DNA from: Putridiphycobacter sp045110285
Lineage (GTDB): Bacteria; Bacteroidota; Bacteroidia; Flavobacteriales_D; Crocinitomicaceae
Assembly: GCA_045110285.1 (NCBI GenBank)
Contig: JBGCGA010000029.1
Coordinates: forward strand, 14,932-78,931
DNA length: 64,000 nt
Direction: 5' to 3'
This document shows positions 8,927 to 17,846 of the stretch, piece by piece. Made by a program: the position numbers and the translations under genes. The notes under the pieces are model-generated. The model searched no databases and had not been told where the DNA came from. It worked only from the letters and a program-made list of their open reading frames with translations. Numbering within the stretch: the stretch's first letter is position 1; each line of letters opens with the position of its first letter.

Positions 8927-9655
8927 ATGTCGGAACAAATTAAACCTTACAACAAAGAGAATACATCAAAAAAAGAAGAAGTAGCGGAAATGTTCAATAA
9001 CATTTCAAAAAAATACGACTTTTTAAATCACTTTTTATCACTAGGAATCGACAAAATCTGGAGGAAAAAAGCCATCAAAATTCTTGGTGAAAAAAATCCA
9101 AAAGTTATTTTAGACATGGCAACAGGAACTGGTGATTTTGCTATAGAAGCCCTTAAACTCAATCCTAAAAAAATTATTGGAGTCGATATTTCGGAGGGCA
9201 TGCTTGAAGTTGGACGTACAAAAATGAAAAAGCGTCAATTTGATGACATTATTGACATGCAATTGGGCGATTCTGAAAATCTTAAATTCGAAGATGGGAC
9301 TTTTGACGCATACACAGTTGCTTTTGGAGTTCGGAATTTTCAGAATTTAAAGACTGGAATGACTGAATTAAACAGAGTTTTAAAACCTGGAGGAAGAGGT
9401 GTGATTTTAGAATTTTCGAAACCAAAAAAGTTTCCGGTAAAGCAATACTATAAGTTTCATAGTAAGTATATCATTCCAACCATTGGAAAGGCCATTTCAA
9501 AAGATAAAAGCGCTTACGAATATTTACCAGAATCGATTGCGGCTTTTCCAGAAGGTCAGGACTTCATTAATGTGCTCACGGAAACTGGCTATAAAAATTG
9601 CCAAATGAAGCAAGTAGCAGGTGGAATTGCAACGATATACTGGGGCGAAAAATAG
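8927..9655 (+). CDS. ubiE: Demethylmenaquinone methyltransferase
   Basis: This 242 aa SAM-dependent methyltransferase of the UbiE/MenG family performs the last step of menaquinone synthesis. The family signature MFNNISKKYDFLNH is at residues 23-36, the SAM-binding DMATGTGDFA at 64-73, FGVRNFQN near 141 and the C-terminal GGIATIYWGEK. Bacteroidota generally use menaquinone, so the MenG role is likelier than ubiquinone synthesis. It lies 12 nt after the heptose kinase gene and probably ends that operon. In many relatives ubiE is followed by porT of the T9SS machinery; here the next gene is unrelated. Confidence 0.92.
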   Translation: MSEQIKPYNKENTSKKEEVAEMFNNISKKYDFLNHFLSLGIDKIWRKKAIKILGEKNPKVILDMATGTGDFAIEALKLNPKKIIGVDISEGMLEVGRTKMKKRQFDDIIDMQLGDSENLKFEDGTFDAYTVAFGVRNFQNLKTGMTELNRVLKPGGRGVILEFSKPKKFPVKQYYKFHSKYIIPTIGKAISKDKSAYEYLPESIAAFPEGQDFINVLTETGYKNCQMKQVAGGIATIYWGEK

Positions 9656-9702
9656 GTTTTGGTACACGTTTCCCTGTTAACAACTTAGTTAAGTGCAACA
9701 CA

Positions 9703-9729
9703 TTGCCACATCTTAATCTTTTACATTTG
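9703..9729 (+). promoter_or_regulatory. Candidate promoter of the gene at 9749
   Basis: TACATTTG (9722-9729) matches TAnnTTTG, with TTG at 9703-9705 and a 16 nt spacer, slightly shorter than the usual range. It sits 19 nt before the ATG. Confidence 0.5.
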
Positions 9730-9748
9730 TGGTAAAGTAAACCATTCT

Positions 9749-10288
9749 ATGTTTGGATTAGCGATTAGGAAAAGAATTGACGAAGACCAACTGTCTAACA
9801 TTTTTGTAAATGCCTTATTAGAGGCAGTTGAAAACGGATTTAAAGATGTTGCCAATGCCATTAACGAAGACCCAGCATTTGCAACAAGTCCGAATATTGC
9901 ACCAACTGCTTTTAATCAGTTTATACTAATTATTATTACAGCCAACCTAAACTATTTACAGCAAAATTCTGAAATTGAAGACATTACTAGTCTTGAACGA
10001 AAAATAATTGCAAAGTACGCCGATATTTTTGGACAAACTGAGGACGGATTTCAAAAATTAATAGATGATATGGCATCATTAATTTCTCAAGTTAACTATC
10101 CTTCAAAAAATTATGCATACGGCATTTCAAAAGCTGTATTTTACAAATATAATTTAAACGATTTTCAAGAATCCTACTTTCAGGTAATGAACACCCCCAA
10201 CCCGCTATTTTTGAAAAGAATGGATGAAATTACAAGTCACTTTTTATGGGACTGGGATACCTTTTTTAAGAAGCACAAACTACAATGA
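9749..10288 (+). CDS. Unknown cytoplasmic protein, 179 aa
   Basis: I do not recognise this protein. It is predicted to be soluble and mostly helical, acidic in the first half, with no signal peptide, membrane span or cysteine cluster. Features that stand out are an aromatic C-terminus (SHFLWDWDTFFKKHKLQ) and a hydrophobic helix around residues 53-67 (AFNQFILIIITANL). It has its own promoter-like sequence and stands between ubiE and pyrG, separated from each by about 90 nt, so it is probably a single-gene unit. Confidence 0.75.
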   Translation: MFGLAIRKRIDEDQLSNIFVNALLEAVENGFKDVANAINEDPAFATSPNIAPTAFNQFILIIITANLNYLQQNSEIEDITSLERKIIAKYADIFGQTEDGFQKLIDDMASLISQVNYPSKNYAYGISKAVFYKYNLNDFQESYFQVMNTPNPLFLKRMDEITSHFLWDWDTFFKKHKLQ

Positions 10289-10344
10289 CTTTCACTTGTT
10301 GAAAATAAATTCTTCATTCTCTTTTAGAGTCTAAATATTGTGTT

Positions 10345-10352
10345 TAACTTTG
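10345..10352 (+). promoter_or_regulatory. Candidate -7 element of pyrG
   Basis: TAACTTTG fits TAnnTTTG, 25 nt before the pyrG ATG. No -33 TTG lies at the usual distance. Confidence 0.45.
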
Positions 10353-10377
10353 ACTCCCGTAGTTACAAAACACATTC

Positions 10378-11979
10378 ATGTCACATTCAACAAAGTATAT
10401 CTTTGTAACCGGCGGAGTTACATCATCATTAGGTAAGGGCATTATTTCTGCATCTTTAGCTAAGTTATTGCAATCCCGAGGATACTCAGTTACCATTCAA
10501 AAATTAGATCCATATATCAATATTGATCCAGGGACATTGAATCCTTATGAACACGGCGAATGCTTTGTAACAGAAGATGGTGCAGAAACCGATTTAGATT
10601 TAGGACACTATGAACGATTTTTAAACTCTACTACTTCGCAGGCTAACAATGTAACAACAGGCCGAATTTACCAGTCGGTAATTGAAAAAGAAAGACGTGG
10701 AGAGTTTTTAGGCAAAACAGTTCAAGTTGTTCCTCACATTACAGATGAAATCAAAGAGCGCGTTCAAATTTTAGGCAAGGAAGGTACATATGACATTGTT
10801 ATTACCGAAATTGGAGGAACAGTTGGCGACATAGAGTCATTACCTTATATTGAAGCCGTTAGACAATTAATTTGGGAACTTCCTAAAGATTGTTTAGTGA
10901 TCCATTTAACGCTAGTGCCTTTTTTAGCAGCTGCGGGAGAACTGAAAACCAAACCGACTCAGCACTCAGTAAAAGAATTAAGGGAAGAAGGTATTCAGCC
11001 TGACATTTTAGTTTGTAGAACTGAGCATGAATTAGACGATTCGATCAGAACTAAGATTGCAAAATTTTGTAACGTTAGTAACGACTCAGTTATCCAGTCA
11101 ATTGATGCCAAGTCTATTTACGAAGTTCCTTTGTTAATGCTTGAAGAAAAGCTGGACTTAGTGGTAATGGACAAACTAAATTTACCTGTATTAGGTGAAC
11201 CTAATTTAAATGAATGGCGTGCATTTTTAGACAATGTAAAAGCTCCTCAGCATACTATTAATATTGCTTTAGTTGGAAAATATATCGAACTTAAAGATGC
11301 TTACAAATCAATTGTTGAAGCTTTTGGGCATGCTGGAGCGGCTAACAATTGTAAAGTGAATATTAATTGGATTCATTCAGAGGAATTGACAGAAGCGAAT
11401 GTTGCTAAAAAGCTAAAGGACTGTCAAGCTTTACTGGTTGCACCTGGTTTTGGTACACGAGGAATTGAAGGGAAAATTACAGGAATTAAATATGTGCGAG
11501 AAAATAATATCCCATTTTTAGGCATTTGCTTAGGTATGCAATGTGCCGTTATTGAATTTGCCAGAAATGTTTTAGGGTGGTCAGATGCTCACTCAGCTGA
11601 AATGGATGAAAATTCAACTCATAAAGTAATTGACTTAATGGCTGAACAAAAGGACATAGTTGATATGGGAGGCACCATGCGCTTAGGTGCTTATGACTGC
11701 GCAGTAACTGCTGATTCTAAACTATTCAATTCTTATCAGTCAGATTCTATTAGCGAACGCCACAGACATAGGTATGAATTTAATAGCCAATACTTAGCTG
11801 ACTTTGAAGAGGCAGGCATGATTTCAACCGGAAAAAATCCACAAACAAATTTGGTTGAAGTGGTTGAAATCCCTAGTCATCCTTGGTTTGTTGGCGTACA
11901 ATATCACCCTGAGTATAAAAGTACTGTTTTGGATCCTCATCCTTTATTTAAGGAGTTTGTTAAGGTAGCCTTGGGATAA
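10378..11979 (+). CDS. pyrG: CTP synthase
   Basis: This 533 aa enzyme makes CTP from UTP, ATP and glutamine. The synthetase domain begins KYIFVTGGVTSSLGKG, then contains LDPYINIDPGT and GGTVGDIE. The C-terminal class I glutamine amidotransferase domain has the nucleophile in LGICLGMQ (Cys near 383) and the His/Glu pair in VQYHPEYKS (near 510). Length and all catalytic segments are normal for the family. It is a single-gene unit; the membrane insertase gene yidC, its frequent downstream neighbour in related genomes, is absent here, and a palindromic repeat follows instead. Confidence 0.97.
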   Translation: MSHSTKYIFVTGGVTSSLGKGIISASLAKLLQSRGYSVTIQKLDPYINIDPGTLNPYEHGECFVTEDGAETDLDLGHYERFLNSTTSQANNVTTGRIYQSVIEKERRGEFLGKTVQVVPHITDEIKERVQILGKEGTYDIVITEIGGTVGDIESLPYIEAVRQLIWELPKDCLVIHLTLVPFLAAAGELKTKPTQHSVKELREEGIQPDILVCRTEHELDDSIRTKIAKFCNVSNDSVIQSIDAKSIYEVPLLMLEEKLDLVVMDKLNLPVLGEPNLNEWRAFLDNVKAPQHTINIALVGKYIELKDAYKSIVEAFGHAGAANNCKVNINWIHSEELTEANVAKKLKDCQALLVAPGFGTRGIEGKITGIKYVRENNIPFLGICLGMQCAVIEFARNVLGWSDAHSAEMDENSTHKVIDLMAEQKDIVDMGGTMRLGAYDCAVTADSKLFNSYQSDSISERHRHRYEFNSQYLADFEEAGMISTGKNPQTNLVEVVEIPSHPWFVGVQYHPEYKSTVLDPHPLFKEFVKVALG

Positions 11980-11990
11980 AATTCCCATCC

Positions 11991-12019
11991 GGCCTTTGGC
12001 CACCTTCCCTGGGGGAAGG
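11991..12019. repeat. REP-like double palindrome after pyrG
   Basis: Two adjacent inverted repeats lie just after pyrG: GGCC-TTT-GGCC (11991-12001) and CCTTCCC-TGG-GGGAAGG (12003-12019). They are much richer in GC than the surroundings. The arrangement is like that of short dispersed palindromes in Bacteroidota intergenic DNA. It may also act as a transcription end, though there is no T tract. Confidence 0.5.
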
Positions 12020-12063
12020 ATTTACTTTGGAGTAGTTATGTACGACCTTAAACTAGTTGACTA

Positions 12064-12450
12064 CTAAATTTTTCGATACTTGATTTTAAGCGAACCTCCC
12101 AATGATGCGAAGGGATAGGTAATAATTATTTCGCCGTCAGTTAAAGTAAACTCAAATATTGCCATACAACCATTCACTACAATTGAACTATCAGTAATAA
12201 AATACTCACCCACAGATTCATTAACAGCACTAGTATCGTAATTACACAATAATCCGTTTGACCAGATCTTCCCTTTTCGCCTAAATTCAATTATTCTGTC
12301 ACTTTCAACAGGACTAAAATCGGCACTACCCCATTGGCCATTTGTCATTTCAACTAACTGATACGCTCCTAGTATTGTTCTTTCTTCTTTACTACATGAG
12401 GTAATGATAAGGATTAGTAGACAGTTGCAGAATATATTTTTAAAAGTCAT
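12064..12450 (-). CDS. Small lipocalin-like lipoprotein A
   Basis: This 128 aa protein has a lipoprotein signal ending in a lipobox (LIITSC, Cys19). The mature part begins with GAYQLVEMTNGQW and ends with LKIKYRKI, a beta-rich pattern like lipocalin-like lipoproteins of Bacteroidota. It shares the GxYxLVE start, the KG.I/GDF..SG/TG..C strand and the KYRKI end with the next gene at 12572, so the two are a tandem paralogous pair. Location is the inner face of the outer membrane or the surface. Ligand is unknown. The gap of 121 nt to the upstream copy shows nothing clear. Confidence 0.78.
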   Translation of the reverse strand: MTFKNIFCNCLLILIITSCSKEERTILGAYQLVEMTNGQWGSADFSPVESDRIIEFRRKGKIWSNGLLCNYDTSAVNESVGEYFITDSSIVVNGCMAIFEFTLTDGEIIITYPFASLGGSLKIKYRKI

Positions 12451-12571
12451 AGTTTCTTTTTTGCTATAGAAAATTTCAGCTAGGAATCATGTAAATCTAC
12501 CACACAAATGACATCTAGCTAGCGCTTCTTGGAGCAGCTAAATCATTAAGGCGTGAGTTAAGAACTTATTT

Positions 12572-12952
12572 TTAAATCTTTCGGTACTTTGCTTTACAAG
12601 CTTCAATGCATGGATAGTAGATTATCAATTCATCATTATTGAAGCTAAATGTTAGATCGAAATTGCAACTGTCGGCGTAAATGGTTGTGTCTGCAACTGA
12701 ATAGGTTCCCTCATAGGTGAAAGAGTTAGAATCGGCTACTGAACAAATATCTCCAGTAGACACAAAGTCGCCATTACTTTTTAATTCCAAAGTTTTGCTG
12801 ATTGAGGTAGACTCAAAAACTCCACTGCCGTCGCCAGGATCTAATAAAAGTTCTACTAATTCGTATTTTCCTATAATCTGAGATTCAATATCCTCTTTAT
12901 TACAAGACACTAGAGTTGCCAAAATGGCTAGACTAAAAAATATTGTTTTCAT
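12572..12952 (-). CDS. Small lipocalin-like lipoprotein B
   Basis: This 126 aa protein begins at the ATG at 12952 (MKTIFFSLAILATLVSC), giving a textbook lipoprotein signal with the lipid Cys at residue 17. A longer frame reaches 12982 but adds a Lys-rich stretch that does not look like a signal. The mature domain has GKYELVELL, a GDFVSTGDIC strand and a C-terminal KAKYRKI, all of which match the downstream paralogue at 12064. Two extra cysteines (in ADSCNF and IEACKAK) may form a disulfide. Function is unknown. Confidence 0.78.
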   Translation of the reverse strand: MKTIFFSLAILATLVSCNKEDIESQIIGKYELVELLLDPGDGSGVFESTSISKTLELKSNGDFVSTGDICSVADSNSFTYEGTYSVADTTIYADSCNFDLTFSFNNDELIIYYPCIEACKAKYRKI

Positions 12953-13130
12953 AATTTTTTTTTTTATGATGCTAATATTCAAATATCGGTTGCATCAATT
13001 GAAAAAAAATGGATGAGCGCTCCTAAATCAACTGCAGTCGAGTCTTATCTAACTCAAAAAAGGTCGACTACCTAAATCTTAAGTCTTTACAATCATAATC
13101 ACTAAATTCAAATCGCTGAACAATCAGTCC

Positions 13131-13145
13131 TAAGTCTTATGTCCT
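13131..13145. repeat. Dispersed 15-mer copy in the 12953-13192 gap
   Basis: The 15-mer TAAGTCTTATGTCCT here is found exactly, in inverse orientation, at 60904-60918, beside the palindromic repeat there. The 240 nt gap holding it has no credible gene. It reads as decayed repeat sequence. Confidence 0.5.
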
Positions 13146-13192
13146 CAAGTCGAAAGCCGTGTGGTTGTAAATCATTTCATCCTGAATCACCC

Positions 13193-14326
13193 TCACTCCA
13201 ATCCTACCCACCATTGGTCAAACTTCTGGTTGGGATTGTTTAAATTCACTAACTCACCAATTAAGGGCGTGATCAAGGGGATATTGAAAGATTCATTTAA
13301 TCTGGTGACTTCTTTTAATGGCTCATCCCAAGGGTGACTTGACAGTGGGAATTTTGAGGAATGGACTGGTAGAATTCGTTTGGCACCTAAATCTTTTCCG
13401 GCTTGTAAAACTTGGTTTGGCGTATGGTGAATGTATGGCCAAGCTGGGTTGTACTGACCGTTTTCGAGAATGGCCAGATCGAACGGGCCGTGTTTGGCAC
13501 CAATTTCGGCGTAATGGGTATCGTAACCGCTATCTCCGCCTAAAAAGAGTCTGGTTTCTGGCGTTTTAATGACATAAGACACCCACAAGGTATTATTTCT
13601 CTTTAAACCTCTGCCTGAAAAATGGCGACAAGGTTCTATAAATACATCAAAATTGGGGGCAATATTGACGAAATCGTGCCAGTCTTTTTCAATGATGATG
13701 GATTTGTCATAACCCCATTCTTCAAAATGCGCTCCTACGCCCAACCCACAAATCACTTTTGCTATTTTCGCTTTCAATGCCAATAAGGTTTGGTAATCGA
13801 CATGGTCGTAATGGTCGTGTGAAATAAGCAATACATCAATGTCGGGAAAATCGTCTGCTGTGTAAACATCCGTTCCTTCAAATGCTTTCATAGAGCCTGG
13901 AATGGGTGACGCATTGCCGCTAAAAATAGGATCGACTAAAATATGCTGACCATTGAGCTTGATGTAATACGAAGAATGGCCAAACCAAATTAATACATTA
14001 CTATCAGCAGGAATGGCTTTAATATCTATTTTTTTAGAAGGAATAGTATCGACTGGTTTGGTTCGGGGATAAGTTTTAAATAGAAAATTGTACATTATAC
14101 TACCCATAGAATGGCCTTCTGCCAGTTGCGGCGTATGGTGTAAATTTTGAAATTGCCCATCTCTATAGTTAGGCGATTTTTCTATCATTGCTAACCTTTC
14201 TCCTGCCGGATTTTGACCAAATTTAGTCTGGCGCATATAAAAGAAAACCACGATTACGAAAAGTAATACAAGAGACACTATAGCAATCATCATCCGTTTT
14301 AAAATTTTAAATAGTCTACTTTTCAC
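13193..14326 (-). CDS. MBL-fold metallo-hydrolase, COG2220 (UlaG / NAPE-PLD-like), membrane-anchored
   Basis: This 377 aa protein starts at a GTG. An N-terminal membrane helix (about residues 11-31) is followed by a metallo-beta-lactamase-fold domain. The metal motif SHDHYDHVD lies at 169-177 (His170, His172, Asp174, His175), WFGHSSYYIK near 114, and FLGGDSGYD with a later HTPNQ/PVHSSKF supply further ligands. The family includes UlaG and the phospholipase NAPE-PLD; the closest functional class seems to be lipid- or phosphodiester-directed hydrolases acting outside the cytoplasmic membrane, but the substrate is not predictable. It stands alone in the minus direction. Confidence 0.85.
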   Translation of the reverse strand: MKSRLFKILKRMMIAIVSLVLLFVIVVFFYMRQTKFGQNPAGERLAMIEKSPNYRDGQFQNLHHTPQLAEGHSMGSIMYNFLFKTYPRTKPVDTIPSKKIDIKAIPADSNVLIWFGHSSYYIKLNGQHILVDPIFSGNASPIPGSMKAFEGTDVYTADDFPDIDVLLISHDHYDHVDYQTLLALKAKIAKVICGLGVGAHFEEWGYDKSIIIEKDWHDFVNIAPNFDVFIEPCRHFSGRGLKRNNTLWVSYVIKTPETRLFLGGDSGYDTHYAEIGAKHGPFDLAILENGQYNPAWPYIHHTPNQVLQAGKDLGAKRILPVHSSKFPLSSHPWDEPLKEVTRLNESFNIPLITPLIGELVNLNNPNQKFDQWWVGLE

Positions 14327-14398
14327 CAGCCTTTTTTAGTTAAAAATAAGTGGGCAAAAGTACGGATAATTAAAGCTGGAATACGATAAATATTCATT

Positions 14399-14578
14399 TT
14401 ACATCTTGTATATTATTCCGGACACTGCAGAAAGCATATCAATACAATCCAATATAAATTCGTCGTTGACTGCTACCAATATTTGCACTTCAGACACATC
14501 TCCTTCTTCAAAAAAGGATTCTGCATAAGGTTTTAAATTAAATGGTATGGATTCTTTTTCTTTGCCAGTCAGATAAGG
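14399..14578 (-). pseudogene. Coding-like remnant with no start codon
   Basis: On the minus strand 59 codons are open from just after two consecutive in-frame stops (the end of the T9SS gene and TAG at 14579-14581) to TAA at 14399-14401. The reading is protein-like (LTGKEKESIPFNLKPYAES, later VQILVAVNDEFI and a final SGIIYKM) with ordinary codon use for this genome. The only internal ATGs lie near its 3' end. It may be the tail of a gene lost by deletion, in frame with the neighbouring T9SS gene. I cannot name the family. Confidence 0.3.
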
Positions 14579-14581
14579 CTA

Positions 14582-15493
14582 TTAATACTTAACCAATTTC
14601 TTTGATTCTATACCTTCAACATTCTTAATATACATGATATAGACTCCAGCTGGCAGAAATGACAGATCATAAGTATTGTTTCCTAATGTAAGATGATCAG
14701 AGTACACTATTTTACTGCTTAAATTTTGAACTGTAAAGGTTGGTGAATCAGTTTTATCATATTGTACTGTAATTTTATTTTCGAAAGGATTTGGATAAAT
14801 TAAGTGTTTGGCATAGTCTGCGGGATTAAAAATACAAGGATCAAAGCCCAAACTGTACTGGAATAATTTCGCACCATTTGCAGTTGCATAAGTTAGTCGA
14901 GGGCAACCATCTAATTCCACAATATGATACAACAAACCTAAACTTAAGTCTCCAATCCCTTCAACCCAAACAATTTCTTTTAATTGACATATTTGCCTTT
15001 GTAAACCAATTAATCGGATTAGTTTCCTGTATTCTCCTGCTATTTCAACGGAATCAACCGATTCTACAGTTAATGTATCAATGGCGTCTTGTCCTAAAAA
15101 AGTGTGGTTAAATTGAAAACTATCTCCTACTACCAAATTAAAATCATAAAGTAGCTGCATTGAATCTTCGTGAATTCCGTAAAAAAGTTTCTTATCACTG
15201 TAATGTATCAACCCTTCCGCCCTTAATTTCAAATTTATATAATCGGTCGTAGGTGAAGGAGTATCATATTGGACTTGAATTTTCTGGTATTCCTTACTAT
15301 CAATTAAAGTATCTTTAATTACTGAGGTATATTCGTCTAAACAAAGATGGTAGGCCGTTCCGGCACCTGTAGAAACTAAATTTCTACTTTTTACTATCCA
15401 AAATGCATCATTCGTAGTAAATATTTGTGAAAAAACAGAACCAGCCGATAAAATAAAGGAAAAAAGTAACAGTATTTTTCGAAAGTTTACCAT
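14582..15493 (-). CDS. Secreted protein with T9SS type A sorting domain
   Basis: This 303 aa protein has an N-terminal signal (MVNFRKILLLFSFILSAGSV-FSQ). I use the ATG at 15493; an in-frame TTG at 15505 adds four residues that precede the basic n-region. The body (about 30-220) is beta-rich with no recognisable enzyme motif. The last 75 residues form a T9SS type A C-terminal domain: YPNPFENKITV, a central VQNLSSKIVYS and LPAGVYIMYI with a final KKLVKY. It should cross the outer membrane by the type IX system and be anchored or released there. Function of the body is unknown. Confidence 0.82.
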   Translation of the reverse strand: MVNFRKILLLFSFILSAGSVFSQIFTTNDAFWIVKSRNLVSTGAGTAYHLCLDEYTSVIKDTLIDSKEYQKIQVQYDTPSPTTDYINLKLRAEGLIHYSDKKLFYGIHEDSMQLLYDFNLVVGDSFQFNHTFLGQDAIDTLTVESVDSVEIAGEYRKLIRLIGLQRQICQLKEIVWVEGIGDLSLGLLYHIVELDGCPRLTYATANGAKLFQYSLGFDPCIFNPADYAKHLIYPNPFENKITVQYDKTDSPTFTVQNLSSKIVYSDHLTLGNNTYDLSFLPAGVYIMYIKNVEGIESKKLVKY

Positions 15494-15633
15494 TTCAACA
15501 GACAATACGTTTCCTGAATCAAATTAGTTGGTTATCATCTATTAAAATTAAATACTGCAATGATTTTGTATTTAATTTATCCTTTCATTAAACCTTTTCA
15601 ATTACTTTTAGTCCAAGTTTAAATCTGACAATT

Positions 15634-16941
15634 ATGAAATCTGTACTACAATTATTAGTTGCTGTTTTTTTTACTTCAAATACGAATGCTCAAAACCTAT
15701 ATTTTCCGCCAATTAGTGGAAATGATTGGGATACCACCTCCCTTTCCGATTTGGGTTGGTGTAGCGACCAATTACCACCACTTTATGACTTTTTAGAAGC
15801 CGGTAATTCCAAAGCTTTTATTGTTTTAAAAGACGGAAAAATAGTGATTGAAAAATACTTTGGCACTTTTACACAAGACAGTTTATGGTACTGGGCTTCG
15901 GCAGGAAAAACTTTAACCGCTTTTATGGTGGGAAAAGCGCAAGAAGATGGGTATTTATCGATTTCCGATACAACATCAGCTCATTTAGGAACAGGATGGA
16001 CCAGCTTGACGAGCGCTCAAGAAGAAAAAATTACAGTCCGCAACCAGTTAGCTATGACAAGTGGCTTAGACGACGGAAGCGGAAATGTAGATTGTACATT
16101 GCCTAGCTGCCTCACTTATTTAGCAGACCCCGGAACCAGATGGTCCTACCACAATGCACCATATACCCTATTACAAGAGGTTGTAACCGCAGCTTCTAGC
16201 CTGAACTTTAATAGCTATATGAACACAGCTTTAAAAACTCCAACTGGCATGGATGGTTTATTTGTGCCTATAGGCAGTTATAACCGTGTCTACTTTTCGA
16301 AACCTCGCAGCATGGCACGTTTTGGTTTACTGATGCTCAATAATGGGAATTGGAATGGGACACAAGTAATGAACGACTTGACTTACCTGAACGACATGGT
16401 GACGCCTTCTCAAACCATTAATAATGCCTATGGCTACTTATGGTGGTTGAATGGGCAGTCCTCTTTTATGTTGCCGCAAACTCAATTTGTGTTTTCTGGA
16501 CAACCGCTCCCGAGCGCTCCAGCGGATGTATATTCAGCCTTAGGCAAAAACGGACAAATATTAAATGTTTCTCCAAGTAATAACCTAGTTGTGGTAAGAA
16601 TGGGAAATAACCCTGACAATAGCTTTGTACCAATTTTATATTGCGACACTATGTGGCAAAAATTAAATGCCGTAATGTGCGGGACAGTCAACATCAATCA
16701 AAGTGATAAAGAACTGGATTTTATGATCTATCCAAACCCTGCAACCGATCTAGTGACTATTAAATCAACTGCGCCTGCAAAGCAAATTCAAATCGTTAAT
16801 TCAGTGGGGCAGATTGTAAAAACTATTGTCGGTAGCGAACAAAATACCATTTTAAGTTTACAAGGACTACCGCGCGGTGTATACTTTGCTCGCGTAGATT
16901 TACATGAAGGTCAGATTGTAAAAAAAATAATACTTGAGTAA
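15634..16941 (+). CDS. Secreted serine hydrolase (beta-lactamase family) with T9SS type A sorting domain
   Basis: This 435 aa protein has a signal peptide (cut after TNAQ, about residue 20), a beta-lactamase/penicillin-binding-protein-like hydrolase domain and a T9SS tail. The nucleophile motif SAGK is at residues 89-92, YHN near 172 serves as the YxN motif, and the third motif region (SALGKNGQILNV) is near 303-314. The C-terminus has YPNPATDLVTI and LPRGVYFARV with final KKIILE, the type A sorting domain. It is most likely an extracellular esterase, peptidase or amidase rather than a true beta-lactamase. It is divergent from the T9SS gene at 14582 and convergent with the peroxiredoxin-like gene. 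Confidence 0.88.
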   Translation: MKSVLQLLVAVFFTSNTNAQNLYFPPISGNDWDTTSLSDLGWCSDQLPPLYDFLEAGNSKAFIVLKDGKIVIEKYFGTFTQDSLWYWASAGKTLTAFMVGKAQEDGYLSISDTTSAHLGTGWTSLTSAQEEKITVRNQLAMTSGLDDGSGNVDCTLPSCLTYLADPGTRWSYHNAPYTLLQEVVTAASSLNFNSYMNTALKTPTGMDGLFVPIGSYNRVYFSKPRSMARFGLLMLNNGNWNGTQVMNDLTYLNDMVTPSQTINNAYGYLWWLNGQSSFMLPQTQFVFSGQPLPSAPADVYSALGKNGQILNVSPSNNLVVVRMGNNPDNSFVPILYCDTMWQKLNAVMCGTVNINQSDKELDFMIYPNPATDLVTIKSTAPAKQIQIVNSVGQIVKTIVGSEQNTILSLQGLPRGVYFARVDLHEGQIVKKIILE

Positions 16942-16960
16942 ATCTGCCTAACCACCGATC

Positions 16961-17755
16961 TTATTTCTCGTTTTTCAATTTTTTTAGTGCTTTAATAAGG
17001 TCAGATGGTTCAGCTCTATTTCTGTAATCGGCATCTAAAAAAGCAAACTTTATTATTTTGTCTTTGCCAATGATATAGGTTGCCGCCAATGGTAGTTCAT
17101 TACTTGTGCTTCCGTTGTACTGACTTAATCCAAAACCGTTTTCATATAAGTCGCCGACATCATTTGTGAGCTTAAAGACCAAATTGTATTGTTTAGCCAC
17201 TTGATTATCAATATCTGACAAAATTTGAAAATCGAGGTTATTTTTTTCTGAAGTAGATATTGAAGAATCTGGCAGCTCTGGTGTTAAGGCCAAAAGGTTT
17301 GCACCATACTTTTTAAATGCCGACAAACTTCCTTGCATTGCATTCAGTGTCATATTACAATAAGGGCACCATCCACCGCGGTACCACATTAAGATTATTG
17401 GTCCATTTTCTAATTCGGCATATAAACTTACTTGTTCTCCTTTTGCACTAGTTAAAGAAAAGTCAGGCGCAGTATCTCCTATTTGAAAAGCGGAATCTAC
17501 TACCCTATTATCTACTACGGACTGAATTCCAGCGGCGTATTTCTCCTTCTTCTCATCCGAAGCTACCTCTTCAAATTTTGCTTTTTTAGCATCTAATACA
17601 GATTTTAATGTGCTAATTTTTTCTTCTTTCATGTTTATATCTTCCGATACTTCCGATAGAATCTCTTGTTTATGATTTGATGGTTGTGTTGAATTGCATC
17701 CAATAAAGATTGCAGTTAGAGCGAGTAAACATGTATAGGTTAATTTCATTATCAT
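16961..17755 (-). CDS. Peroxiredoxin-like lipoprotein (AhpC/TSA family)
   Basis: This 264 aa protein has a lipoprotein signal with Cys20 (AIFIGC), then a charged helix (about 30-80), and a thioredoxin-fold peroxiredoxin-like domain from GDTAPDFSL (93) on. The motif RGGWCPYCN holds Cys130 and Cys133 as a CxxC pair. The peroxiredoxin-like family of this kind (arylsulfatase/PRX-like2) probably reduces peroxides or thiols outside the cytoplasmic membrane. It may be cotranscribed with the two genes upstream, which include another redoxin, across a 91 nt gap. Confidence 0.82.
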   Translation of the reverse strand: MIMKLTYTCLLALTAIFIGCNSTQPSNHKQEILSEVSEDINMKEEKISTLKSVLDAKKAKFEEVASDEKKEKYAAGIQSVVDNRVVDSAFQIGDTAPDFSLTSAKGEQVSLYAELENGPIILMWYRGGWCPYCNMTLNAMQGSLSAFKKYGANLLALTPELPDSSISTSEKNNLDFQILSDIDNQVAKQYNLVFKLTNDVGDLYENGFGLSQYNGSTSNELPLAATYIIGKDKIIKFAFLDADYRNRAEPSDLIKALKKLKNEK

Positions 17756-17846
17756 TCTTTATTAATCGTTGAGTTCCAAATGTAATAAACTATGCGCTGT
17801 ATTTATACGCAGATATTCTATACTTTTTCTTTTCAAATAGTATAAT

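Noticed and set aside
15634..16941. True beta-lactamase resistance gene
   Set aside because: SxxK and YxN motifs are shared with esterases and peptidases, and the T9SS tail points to an extracellular hydrolase; resistance cannot be claimed.
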